Positions 12,985 through 18,933 of a DNA stretch of 29,353 nucleotides are shown one piece after another. The stretch comes from a virus. The number at the start of each line of letters is the position of its first letter. Within the stretch, counting starts at the first letter, position 1. Position numbers and translations under genes: made by a program. Under the pieces are notes generated by a model. That model worked only from the letters and a program-made list of their open reading frames with translations. It had not been told where the DNA came from and did no database searches. The stretch spans positions 1 to 29,353 of IMG/VR virus record IMGVR_UViG_3300044635_001017. One strand, written 5' to 3'.

Positions 12985-14042
12985 CACACTTCCTCGCCAA
13001 ACACCTTGCGGTAGATTTCCGAGACAGCTTTCTTGTCATCATCATGCAGCTTTTGCATGTAGGCTACCCGGAAGGCATGACCTTGCGAGTAACGCCCCAT
13101 CTTGCGACCCCAATTGATGAGGGTACGAGGGCTCATGGTGAGGCCCAGTTTACCGCTGTCATACGCACTGCGCACTAGACCCGCCATCTTCACCATATCC
13201 TGAGCCAGTGCCTTCGGCACGCTGGTGCGGCTAGTGATGATGGATACTTCGTGAGTGGCACTCAGGTAGTCCAGCCGGATCGTATTAGTAAAGCGGTCAA
13301 TGGTGGCAGTGTTTTGCACGCCTACACCATTGAATGCACCCGTGGTGTCACCCTGGCCCACCGTGTTACCGGCAAAGACAAGGCGGAAATTATCATGGGG
13401 GACGCATGTGCGGTCAGCACTGGTGCCCGGCTTCTCTTTCAGGTAGAGATAACCACCATCTTCCAGCAGGTTTTGCATGCCCATTGCAATTTCTGCGGGC
13501 ATCAGTTCCCACTCGTCAACAAGGCATACAGCACCATACTTGACAGCTTCAGTGATGGCACCATCGCGCCACACAGTGGCCCCGCCTTCGACAACAAGCG
13601 TGCCAAAGAGTGAGGCACTCTCCACATCACCGGACATATTGATGCGGATGAAGGGCCTATTCAACATGGCGCATACATACTTCACCATCGAACTTTTCCC
13701 GCTGCCCGTAGGGCCTGTGAGAAGAGTCTTGTCGTTATCCTCAATGCCAGCAACAAGTAGTGCCGCCTCCTCATTTTGCACTACATAATCAGGATCAACA
13801 GTGGGCACAAGGCGGGCAATTTCGGGATTGCTATTAGTAGGTAGCACAGTGACAGCGAAATCACCGAATGATGGCACGTAACCAAACACATCAGAAAACT
13901 TGGTAGCACCCTTCGGAATGCTAACCTTCGGCACTTCCGGTGCAGTCTTCTCTACCTTTTTCTTGGTGGCAGGTACCTCAGCAGCACCCTTGTCAGTAAT
14001 CTCGCGGAGCTTTGCGAGGAGTTCAGCAGCGACTTCAGCCAT
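12984..14042 (-). CDS. cobS-like: CobS-like AAA+ ATPase (MoxR type)
   Basis: A 352-aa AAA+ ATPase. After a Lys/Pro/Ala-rich N-terminal 45 residues and an FGYVPSFGD start come Walker A GPTGSGKSS (110-118), Walker B AVCLVDEWEL (D176-E177), sensor-1 LVFAGNT (N226) and an arginine-containing ATIDRF loop. This is the pattern of CobS, the ATPase of the aerobic cobalt chelatase, and of related MoxR ATPases. It lies directly beside a VWA protein of the CobT type, and such pairs work as an ATP-driven machine on a third partner. No CobN-like subunit is seen in this window, so cobalt insertion is not proved; a chaperone or remodelling role is equally possible. The ribosome site is AAGGA, 10 nt before ATG. 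Confidence 0.85.
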   Translation of the reverse strand: MAEVAAELLAKLREITDKGAAEVPATKKKVEKTAPEVPKVSIPKGATKFSDVFGYVPSFGDFAVTVLPTNSNPEIARLVPTVDPDYVVQNEEAALLVAGIEDNDKTLLTGPTGSGKSSMVKYVCAMLNRPFIRINMSGDVESASLFGTLVVEGGATVWRDGAITEAVKYGAVCLVDEWELMPAEIAMGMQNLLEDGGYLYLKEKPGTSADRTCVPHDNFRLVFAGNTVGQGDTTGAFNGVGVQNTATIDRFTNTIRLDYLSATHEVSIITSRTSVPKALAQDMVKMAGLVRSAYDSGKLGLTMSPRTLINWGRKMGRYSQGHAFRVAYMQKLHDDDKKAVSEIYRKVFGEEV

Positions 14043-14044
14043 GA

Positions 14045-15742
14045 TTAAATTTCCTTATCAAGAATAGAAAGAATAGAACTAGATAGGTCTTCGACCCTAT
14101 TAAGAACAACATTCTTGGTGTAATATTTCTTGACATTGCTGTCTAGGATGCCCACACCATAGATGGATGCAGCTTTACCTTTCTCAATGGATTCCACTAC
14201 ATGCTTAGTGTAGCCCGTAACATCACCAGCCCAATCCCGGCCAGCGGGGCTACCATCAGAAAGAACAATGAGGATGCGTCGCTTTTCCTTTCGTTGCATC
14301 AAATTGTTGAATGTCCAGGCGATGGCATCACCATCGCTATTGTTATAGAGAGCTTCAGATGCCTCTGCAAACCTATTAATCAGACTACCTTGATTGACAT
14401 TCTCCCCCCAGTCAGAGAACACATTGATAACTGGACTCTCTTGGGCATCTGAGCCATTGCTAAACCCAAAAATGGAATAGGCAATATGCAAAGGCATAAG
14501 GGCAAGGCCGACGGCAGCAGCAGCAGCACATGCCATTTCAAACTTGTGCCCCGACATAGAACCGGAACAATCTACTAGCAGACTTACAGCCGTGTCCAGG
14601 GTGTCTGTCGTGACATGGCGACGAAACACGCGGGATTCTGCCTCACTGCCTCGCGCAGACACCAATCTGTGAAGAGAGCCAGTGTGTAGCTTACCAGATT
14701 TTGTGCCATATTCATACCTGCCTTTTGACCTCACTTGCAGCTTATGCCGCAGCTTTGCGGAGAGGGGCTTAGTGTGCCCATCAATGATGGAAGAAACTTC
14801 ATTCTTCTTAAAATAGCGCCCATAACGGCCTTCGGCGCGACCAAATCTTTTGATGATGTAGTCACGACTAGACGGAATAATCCAGTCATTCCTACTAGAC
14901 ACCTCATGCAGTAGATGCTGACCAGTGCGAGATGGTTCAAAGTGAGAACCTCCCGTCAATTCTTTTTGGTATACATCAATGAGACGATCAATGTCGTCAC
15001 CAGGACCGGGTTCACTGCTACCTTTTCCCTTCTCTTTACCCTTGCCATCGCCTTTCTCCCCACCTTCCTTTACCTTCCCTTGCATTTCCTCCGGTTTCAT
15101 ATTAAAAATGTCGCGTACAATGTCCTCTGCTAGGGATAGCAGAGCAGTGGTGCCGCCATCTTTACGGGTGCGCAGACTAGCTAGTCGATCCCCGTAGGTT
15201 CCGGCCATCAGCTTTTCATAGCGCACTTTACTATCACCATCCATAGCAGCATGGATGGGTGTGTGGATGTCAGTGAGCCAGGACGACGCCCACTCTCGAT
15301 AATGACCCTCCCACGCGAAGACAGCAGAGAGCAGTTGACCCGCCTCCTTTGCAGCAGCGTCAGCTTTTGCAATGCGGGCAGCATATACAGGCACCCATTC
15401 GTTAGTTAGCTTGGCATCGCCCACCCATTCCCTGTCGTTCAAGTAATCAATGCGATTGTCTTCCAAGATGTTGCAAATAAATTGCAACAGAGACGACGTT
15501 TTCTTTTCGTTGAAGAATGAAAAGTCGGTGTAGGTGACATGCGAAGTTTCATGCTTGACGAAATACCGCAAGTCAACCAAATCGGAGGGGGTGGCAGAGC
15601 TACTAATACGGGGCAGCCACATGGTGCGGCCATCGGTGCGGGGCACACTGTGTGGCTTATCCCACATTACCCGTACATTTGCTTTTTCAGCACATGCGGC
15701 AATGTAGGTTTCAACGTGGCTAGTTTCTAGCAGAGTAGTCAT
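14045..15742 (-). CDS. cobT-like: CobT-like protein: HEXXH metallopeptidase-like region plus VWA domain
   Basis: A 565-aa protein. Near the N-terminus YFVKHETSHVTYTDF holds HEXXH (H64-H68), followed by FICNILEDNRID with E94 as a candidate third zinc ligand. A Lys/Gly/Glu-rich flexible stretch lies at about 220-250. The C-terminal part is a VWA domain with an intact MIDAS motif, LLVDCSGSMSG (D391, S393, S395), and later VLSDGSPAGRDW. CobT of cobalt chelatase has an acidic linker and a C-terminal VWA domain; the HEXXH part resembles the putative peptidase domain of other VWA proteins. With the neighbouring AAA+ ATPase it forms a MoxR/VWA pair. The start overlaps the preceding stop (TAATG). Confidence 0.83.
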   Translation of the reverse strand: MTTLLETSHVETYIAACAEKANVRVMWDKPHSVPRTDGRTMWLPRISSSATPSDLVDLRYFVKHETSHVTYTDFSFFNEKKTSSLLQFICNILEDNRIDYLNDREWVGDAKLTNEWVPVYAARIAKADAAAKEAGQLLSAVFAWEGHYREWASSWLTDIHTPIHAAMDGDSKVRYEKLMAGTYGDRLASLRTRKDGGTTALLSLAEDIVRDIFNMKPEEMQGKVKEGGEKGDGKGKEKGKGSSEPGPGDDIDRLIDVYQKELTGGSHFEPSRTGQHLLHEVSSRNDWIIPSSRDYIIKRFGRAEGRYGRYFKKNEVSSIIDGHTKPLSAKLRHKLQVRSKGRYEYGTKSGKLHTGSLHRLVSARGSEAESRVFRRHVTTDTLDTAVSLLVDCSGSMSGHKFEMACAAAAAVGLALMPLHIAYSIFGFSNGSDAQESPVINVFSDWGENVNQGSLINRFAEASEALYNNSDGDAIAWTFNNLMQRKEKRRILIVLSDGSPAGRDWAGDVTGYTKHVVESIEKGKAASIYGVGILDSNVKKYYTKNVVLNRVEDLSSSILSILDKEI

Positions 15743-15879
15743 TACGGGCCTTCATAAGTGAATGCGACTAGGTTGACAAGTGCCCAAAAATATATTTCTG
15801 ATTTGCGAGATGGGTCTTCGATAAAGAAAGCCCACACGGCCGCACCTAGAAATGCGCATAAATTTAGCGTTTTTAGCAT
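15742..15879 (-). CDS. 45-aa membrane miniprotein (two hydrophobic segments)
   Basis: AAGGAGTGTAACT before ATG at 15879 is a strong ribosome site; the TAA overlaps the VWA-protein start by one base. It encodes MLKTLNLCAFLGAAVWAFFI, a polar EDPSRKSEIY turn, then FWALVNLVAFTYEGP, which looks like a helical membrane hairpin. Its coupling to the VWA gene could mean joint function or just compact packing. No family recognised. Confidence 0.6.
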   Translation of the reverse strand: MLKTLNLCAFLGAAVWAFFIEDPSRKSEIYFWALVNLVAFTYEGP

Positions 15880-15881
15880 AG

Positions 15882-16124
15882 TTACACTCCTTGGTCTTCA
15901 GCTAGAGTATAAAGCATTGCAAGGCACATTAGATACTCATCATCTGTAATGTAGTAACTCCAAAAAGCCCCAAAGGCCCTGCAAGATCCGATGTCAAAGT
16001 GGCATTCGACGAGACTGGTGAGAGGATAAGGGCCGCGCCAGGGCGTGTCTACAGCAAAATACTGCTGCTCTGGATTAAGAGCACCCTCAAGTGTGCGGTA
16101 GATATACTCTTGAATCGGATTCAT
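15882..16124 (-). CDS. 80-aa hypothetical protein
   Basis: Encodes MNPIQEYIYRTLEGALNPEQ, a middle with several aromatic residues and Cys (LVECHFDIGSCRAFGAFWS), and an acidic helical end DDEYLMCLAMLYTLAEDQGV. GGAG lies 9 nt before ATG 16124 and 3 nt before an in-frame ATG at 16130; I prefer the former by spacing. An in-frame GTG at 16148 has no ribosome site. Function not recognised. Confidence 0.68.
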   Translation of the reverse strand: MNPIQEYIYRTLEGALNPEQQYFAVDTPWRGPYPLTSLVECHFDIGSCRAFGAFWSYYITDDEYLMCLAMLYTLAEDQGV

Positions 16125-16151
16125 TCCCATGATCTCCAAGTTGTTCACGCT

Positions 16152-16373
16152 TCACACCAGCGTCGTGCGGCGCGCTGCCGACTTAGGGAAGAACACCAGC
16201 GAGAACACCGGGAAGTCAATGCGCTCGTCGGGCGTCACGCGTTCTCCGTTCACCAGCACGCCGCCCTGTTGCATGTGGCGCCGCAGTTCACCGTTGCTCA
16301 TCGGCTTGCAGGGCTGCTCAATGCTCATGGGTAGCGCTGGGCGCAAGTTGTTTAGCCATTGCAATGCGTTCAT
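16152..16373 (-). CDS. S4-like small RNA-binding-type protein (GC-rich)
   Basis: A 73-aa protein: MNALQWLNNLRPALPMSIEQ, then PMSNGELRRHMQQGGVLVNG and ERVTPDERIDFPVFSLVFFP with a KSAARRTTLV end. The N-x-E-L-R-R ... GGV-x-VNGE-x-V-x-x-[DE] pattern is that of the S4 RNA-binding fold found in ribosomal S4, tyrosyl-tRNA synthetases and pseudouridine synthases. It may bind RNA (host ribosome or tRNA, or phage mRNA). GAGGAAAC before ATG at 16373 decides the start; an upstream in-frame ATG at 16451 with AAGGG would add 26 residues and is possible. Third-position G+C is higher than in its neighbours, suggesting later acquisition. Confidence 0.68.
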   Translation of the reverse strand: MNALQWLNNLRPALPMSIEQPCKPMSNGELRRHMQQGGVLVNGERVTPDERIDFPVFSLVFFPKSAARRTTLV

Positions 16374-16413
16374 GTTTCCTCGCTTCGGTTGCAGTGATGC
16401 CCTAACCTGTCGC

Positions 16414-16608
16414 TCAAGCTGACTCACGCCGGGTGCGTTCTTTTCTCGCATTAATCACACCCTTGCACATCAGCGCATTGTCAAAAATTAGTGTATCCAC
16501 ATCCTCTAGATACAGCTCTCTATAATGGATAAACACCATGGGATCAGCAGCTTCTAAGCTGTCTGGTTCGGAGTCATCCATCAAGTCCCATGCATTAGGG
16601 TCCGTCAT
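16414..16608 (-). CDS. 64-aa acidic/basic hypothetical protein
   Basis: Starts MTDPNAWDLMDDSEPDSLEA, followed by PMVFIHYRELYLEDVDTLIF and a basic end NARKERTRRESA. The ATG overlaps the preceding stop as ATGA, so I prefer 16608 to the open frame up to 16641. An acidic start and arginine-rich tail give a strongly bipolar charge. No family recognised. Confidence 0.68.
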   Translation of the reverse strand: MTDPNAWDLMDDSEPDSLEAADPMVFIHYRELYLEDVDTLIFDNALMCKGVINARKERTRRESA

Positions 16609-16760
16609 GCTTGCATCCGTTCTAGTTTCCAAAACTCCCATTCGCCATGCATTTGGTATGTGTCGGCCTCTTTAAACGCCTCGGCCACTGTCTCGGCCTT
16701 CAGCAGAAATTTCTCGACCTCACCACGATAGAGCAAAAACAAAACAAAACAGTGTTTCAT
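16605..16760 (-). CDS. 51-aa hypothetical protein
   Basis: MKHCFVLFLLYRGEVEKFLL, then KAETVAEAFKEADTYQMHGE and WEFWKLERMQA. The strand-helix-strand look (beta strand, 'KAETVAEAFKEA' helix, 'WEFWKLER' strand) is like many small phage proteins of the type that compute an input through a T-x-x-E-A helix, but I cannot name it. GAGGAAAGC before ATG decides the start; the frame upstream to 16817 has no ribosome site and overlaps the next gene. Confidence 0.65.
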   Translation of the reverse strand: MKHCFVLFLLYRGEVEKFLLKAETVAEAFKEADTYQMHGEWEFWKLERMQA

Positions 16761-16785
16761 GCTTTCCTCTTCAATTTTCCGCGAG

Positions 16786-17307
16786 TCAGAAGGGGGCATC
16801 AGCCCGCTGCTTTTCAAGGTTCACCCCCTCGGCAAACACTAGCAGTCGGCCGGCGATGGTTTCCAATTGTGTCACGGTGAAAGGTTCCCGCCCCTCACTT
16901 TCAAACTTCTTAATGAGGGCATCGACTTGAGCCAGCACCTTTTCGTAATCGGTCTTACTCTCTTGCAAATCATTCTTGCCACGAGGCACGGGCTTGCCAT
17001 CCTCAAACACAATGGAGCCGCTGTCATCCCTGCGCCATAGGTCAACACCCCTAATGATGGCTTTCTTGATGATGCTCTTCGCACTGGTGAGGGAGTTCTT
17101 TTGATCCTTCGTCAAAGGGCCGATGGTTTCAAGATCTGCAATGAGGGCTTTGTGCGACTCATCCAATGCTTCAGCATCGGGGCTGGCCCTGGCGTAGGCC
17201 ACGGCAGGGACATAGTTCCCCCAAGTGCCAGCGCCAGCAGCGCGGCCGTTTTCCTTGGCTTGAGCACCCAAGGTAAGGGCATCAAAAAGGTCGCGGGTCA
17301 AAGACAT
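16786..17307 (-). CDS. 173-aa hypothetical early protein
   Basis: Begins MSLTRDLFDALTLGAQAKEN, has a Gly/Ala-rich GRAAGAGTWGNYVP region, a long helical part (LTKDQKNSLTSAKSIIKKAI), a FEDGKPVPRGKND loop and a C-terminal helical region ending NLEKQRADAPF. AGGTG with 6-nt spacing supports ATG 17307 over the GTG at 17316. It is the first gene after the terminator-like hairpin at 17321-17343, so its expression may depend on readthrough. Soluble, rich in charged helices, no catalytic motif seen. Confidence 0.75.
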   Translation of the reverse strand: MSLTRDLFDALTLGAQAKENGRAAGAGTWGNYVPAVAYARASPDAEALDESHKALIADLETIGPLTKDQKNSLTSAKSIIKKAIIRGVDLWRRDDSGSIVFEDGKPVPRGKNDLQESKTDYEKVLAQVDALIKKFESEGREPFTVTQLETIAGRLLVFAEGVNLEKQRADAPF

Positions 17308-17320
17308 ATTAATCACCTAT

Positions 17321-17343
17321 CAAAAAGAGTGGCAGTGTGCCAC
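17321..17343 (-). terminator. Rho-independent terminator or attenuator inside the leftward operon
   Basis: On the minus strand GTGGCA-CAC-TGCCAC (perfect 6-bp stem) is followed at once by TCTTTTTG. This is the form of an intrinsic terminator for leftward transcription. It lies between the small leader genes (17396-18013) and the rest of the operon, so it would cut off downstream genes unless polymerase is modified. The boxA-like sites upstream fit that idea. The stem is short, so partial termination is likely. Confidence 0.62.
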
Positions 17344-17395
17344 GGTGGAAGAAACCTATAACAAGGGGCACGCATCGCATGCCCTATGCAATAGA

Positions 17396-17572
17396 TTACT
17401 TTGCACACGCTTCAAAGAATAGCCCAACGTTAAACCGAGGATTGTCTTTTTGCAGTGCCTCCGCTAGTGTGGTTACTCCACGTTCCCATTGGCGGCGGGA
17501 TTCTTCCCATTCTACCGGAGGGCGAACCTTTGCCATGGCAAGGGCCAGGGCCGAGTAATCTTTCCGTGTCAT
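17396..17572 (-). CDS. 58-aa hypothetical protein
   Basis: ATG at 17572 behind GGGGGTAAT, overlapping the preceding stop as ATGA. It encodes MTRKDYSALALAMAKVRPPV, EWEESRRQWERGVTTLAEAL and QKDNPRFNVGLFFEACAK. I recognise the general pattern 'MTRKDY...LA.AL..DNPRF....F..AC' as a small protein recurring in phages and prophages of proteobacteria; its function is not known. It is all-helical. The protein is too short for many gene finders but well supported by ribosome site and coupling. Confidence 0.72.
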   Translation of the reverse strand: MTRKDYSALALAMAKVRPPVEWEESRRQWERGVTTLAEALQKDNPRFNVGLFFEACAK

Positions 17573-17673
17573 ATTACCCCCAAAAACAGAAGGATAACAA
17601 AAACAACAAACAAGGCGAGAATTATGTCATCGACAATGTTCCCACTGTCAACTAAGGAAAACCATTTGTTCAT
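17569..17673 (-). CDS. 34-aa single-pass membrane miniprotein
   Basis: GGGGAAGTA before ATG at 17673; TAATG overlap with the gene upstream and ATGA overlap with the gene downstream. It encodes MNKWFSLVDSGNIVDDIILA and LFVVFVILLFLGVI: an amphipathic start, two Asp residues and a strongly hydrophobic C-terminal helix. This is a C-tail-anchored miniprotein with the cytoplasmic part at the N-terminus by charge. No family recognised. Confidence 0.6.
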   Translation of the reverse strand: MNKWFSLVDSGNIVDDIILALFVVFVILLFLGVI

Positions 17674-17840
17674 TACTTCCCCTTGACGATGCGAACGGTG
17701 CCGATGGGCACGGATGGGCGCTTGGCCGGCTTGAACACCACCGGGATAGCGAACCCGACGGGACGACGGTAGCCCTTGAAGGTGCGGCGCGAAGCATTGC
17801 CCGGATTGTAGTCCAGGGTTTGAAAGCCAGATTGAATCAC
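17673..17840 (-). CDS. 55-aa basic hypothetical protein (GC-rich)
   Basis: GTG start at 17840 overlapping the previous stop as GTGA, with GGAG 8 nt upstream; I prefer this to the longer open frame from 17945, which lies inside the previous gene. The product is MIQSGFQTLDYNPGNASRRT, FKGYRRPVGFAIPVVFKPAK and RPSVPIGTVRIVKGK. It is strongly basic, with Arg/Lys clusters, and G+C-rich at third positions. A small basic protein at the head of a boxA-containing operon could act on RNA or RNA polymerase, but this is position-based speculation. Confidence 0.62.
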   Translation of the reverse strand: MIQSGFQTLDYNPGNASRRTFKGYRRPVGFAIPVVFKPAKRPSVPIGTVRIVKGK

Positions 17841-18013
17841 TCGAATTTCTCCATGAGCTGCTCTAACCGACGAACCTCGTATTGCCATCTTTGCCATAGC
17901 AGTTTGTTGCGCTCGGAATCTTTGCCGGATGAGTCTTCCTGCCATGCTTGGTATGCTCTGTAGATCTTTTTATTTTGTTTTTTTAGGCGCTGATGCTGGC
18001 TGTATTGAACCAT
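17837..18013 (-). CDS. 58-aa helical protein, first gene of the leftward operon
   Basis: GGGGATATC before ATG at 18013 is a clear ribosome site. It encodes MVQYSQHQRLKKQNKKIYRA, YQAWQEDSSGKDSERNKLLW and QRWQYEVRRLEQLMEKFE. It is highly charged, Gln/Lys/Arg-rich and probably coiled-coil. It is the most promoter-proximal gene seen in the left arm, a position typical for early host-takeover or regulatory proteins. The frame extends to 18070, but those codons lack a ribosome site. No family recognised. Confidence 0.68.
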   Translation of the reverse strand: MVQYSQHQRLKKQNKKIYRAYQAWQEDSSGKDSERNKLLWQRWQYEVRRLEQLMEKFE

Positions 18014-18186
18014 GATATCCCCTATGTAACAAAGCACAAAACATGCTCTGTTTATAAGGGACATTTCCAATAAGGGATTCGGTATACCTTATTCCTTATT
18101 AGTTATGTCCTTCATAACGGCAGGTTTCTTCACTCAAACCCGCAAAACATTCCCTGACATAGCAGCTGGCTACGCCTTGCCTTACC

Positions 18187-18202
18187 TCAGGGTTTACCCT
18201 GA
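18187..18202. promoter_or_regulatory. Palindrome TCAGGGT-TT-ACCCTGA
   Basis: A 16-bp perfect palindrome. It is either the hairpin following the second boxA in leftward RNA or a DNA operator. Its core GGGTTTACCC is repeated at 19229-19238 at the other end of the control region, which favours a binding-site role. Confidence 0.5.
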
Positions 18203-18220
18203 ACTGGTGCAACGGGGCCT

Positions 18221-18234
18221 AAATTGTTAAAGAG
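18221..18234 (-). promoter_or_regulatory. boxA-like antitermination sequence, copy 2
   Basis: Minus strand reads CTCTTTAACAATTTA, which agrees over this length with the Escherichia coli rrn boxA region as I remember it (TGCTCTTTAACAATTTA). BoxA RNA binds NusB-S10 and makes elongating polymerase resistant to termination. It is followed after about 20 nt by the 18187-18202 hairpin, giving a nut-like order boxA-hairpin. Confidence 0.6.
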
Positions 18235-18367
18235 ACATAGCTTCGTCCGGGTTAGTGGGCTGAACCCATCCTAAGGCACGCCTAGCATCAGCACTCGCCT
18301 ACGTTGAAGCTCTGGCCTGCTAGAGGGTGCCTCCCCTGCTATGTCCTGCACTCTAATCGGTTTGGAT

Positions 18368-18387
18368 ACCCGAGTAAAGCGCGGGGT
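18368..18387 (-). promoter_or_regulatory. Hairpin following boxA copy 1
   Basis: On the minus strand ACCCCG ... CGGGT can pair around a loop CGCTTTACT, directly after the first boxA. Position resembles boxB in lambda-type nut sites, but sequence and loop size differ, so an N-type protein is not implied. Confidence 0.4.
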
Positions 18388-18390
18388 TAC

Positions 18391-18402
18391 TTGTTAAAGA
18401 GC
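18391..18402 (-). promoter_or_regulatory. boxA-like antitermination sequence, copy 1
   Basis: Minus strand reads GCTCTTTAACAA, the boxA core. The direct repeat TTGTTAAAGAG (plus strand) occurs only here and at 18224-18234 as far as I could see. Two copies in the same orientation, both upstream of the leftward operon, argue against chance. Confidence 0.6.
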
Positions 18403-18435
18403 GTGGTATCGGCAGGCTTGGTTTGCCGGGGGCCT

Positions 18436-18577
18436 TTTGAACCTTTCGGTCCCAGTGCCCACTGAGTGCTGCCAGGGACTTGGCGCTTGCACCTTTCGGT
18501 GTTCCCCTTTTGCTCTTGTTCGCACCTACCCTAAGCGGGTTGCCTGCTATCGCTACCACTAGCCGCATCGCTGCGGC
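18436..18577 (-). other. Three GNRA-tetraloop hairpins in the leftward leader
   Basis: On the minus strand: GCCGCA-GCGA-TGCGGC (18562-18577, perfect 6-bp stem), CACC-GAAA-GGTG (about 18490-18501) and GGACC-GAAA-GGTTC (about 18439-18452). All three loops are GNRA on this strand only; on the plus strand they would be TCGC or TTTC. GNRA loops are a mark of folded, selected RNA, so the leader is probably transcribed leftward and structured. Confidence 0.5.
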
Positions 18578-18750
18578 ATGGGATGTATTGGGAACCTGCC
18601 CCGGCCCCTTGCGGTTGAAAGTTTTTCAATGCAGCGTGCTAAGAATTTGAATGGCTTGCAGCCTGCCTAAAGTGTTATGACGGACCTTTGCTGCCCATAG
18701 GTGGAAACCCTAAGGACACTCTCTTGCAAGGAACATACCAGGAAAACGCA

Positions 18751-18826
18751 TACCCCTACCCCTAGCAGTAAGTACCCCTACCCCGTATGGTATGCCTTCA
18801 CCTAGAACATTGCATACCCTACCCCC
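18751..18826. repeat. C-rich iterons with G-quadruplex potential on the minus strand
   Basis: TACCCCTACCCC occurs at 18751-18762 and 18773-18784, and a variant TACCCTACCCCC at 18815-18826; starts are 22 and 42 bp apart, close to whole helical turns. Two copies are preceded by GCA. On the minus strand the first two copies give four GGGG runs with TA, 12-nt and TA loops. ACCCCTA (18851) and inverted AGGGGTAGG (18870-18878) lie just beyond. Iterons next to an AT-rich block suggest an origin. Confidence 0.6.
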
Positions 18827-18933
18827 TATTTTCTATGGGTACCCTAGAACACCCCTATCTTTTTTTGCCAGGGGTAGGACAAGGAAAACGGGAAAAACGC
18901 CTTAAACGGGCTGCTAGGCCCCTTCCTGAGCAC

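Larger units (their letters stand above)
18156..18345 (-). ncRNA. Candidate structured leader RNA closed by a 10-bp inverted repeat
   Basis: GACATAGCAG at 18156-18165 pairs perfectly with CTGCTATGTC at 18336-18345, closing a 190-nt domain. Inside are a TCAGGGT/ACCCTGA hairpin (18187-18202), a boxA-like sequence (18221-18234) and a GGGTT/AACCC hairpin (18249-18267). Orientation is assigned to the minus strand because of the boxA direction and the GNRA loops found further upstream in the same leader. It could be the untranslated leader of the leftward operon or a separate RNA. Confidence 0.45.

Noticed and set aside
12984-14042. Reading the AAA+ gene as a replication clamp loader or RuvB-like helicase
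   Set aside because: The motif set and the adjacent VWA gene fit the CobS/MoxR group better.
17309-17380. 23-codon hydrophobic minus-strand ORF before the 173-aa gene
   Set aside because: It runs through the terminator stem and T-run, which explain this stretch better; no good ribosome site.
18014-18120. Possible sigma70 promoter for the leftward operon (TATAAA at about 18051, repeated TCCCTTAT)
   Set aside because: No acceptable -35 hexamer at 16-18 bp; the repeated ATAAGG words and the GTTATG/CATAAC hairpin (18102-18118) are noted but not enough to call a promoter.
18353-18568. 71-codon minus-strand ORF in the control region
   Set aside because: No ribosome site, and it crosses boxA, GNRA hairpins and repeats; reads as a shadow in noncoding DNA. 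The same applies to frames at 19233-19430 (-) and 19288-19488 (+).
18751-18826. CRISPR-like repeat array
   Set aside because: Units are only 12 bp, few, C-rich and with unequal short spacers; iterons are the better reading.
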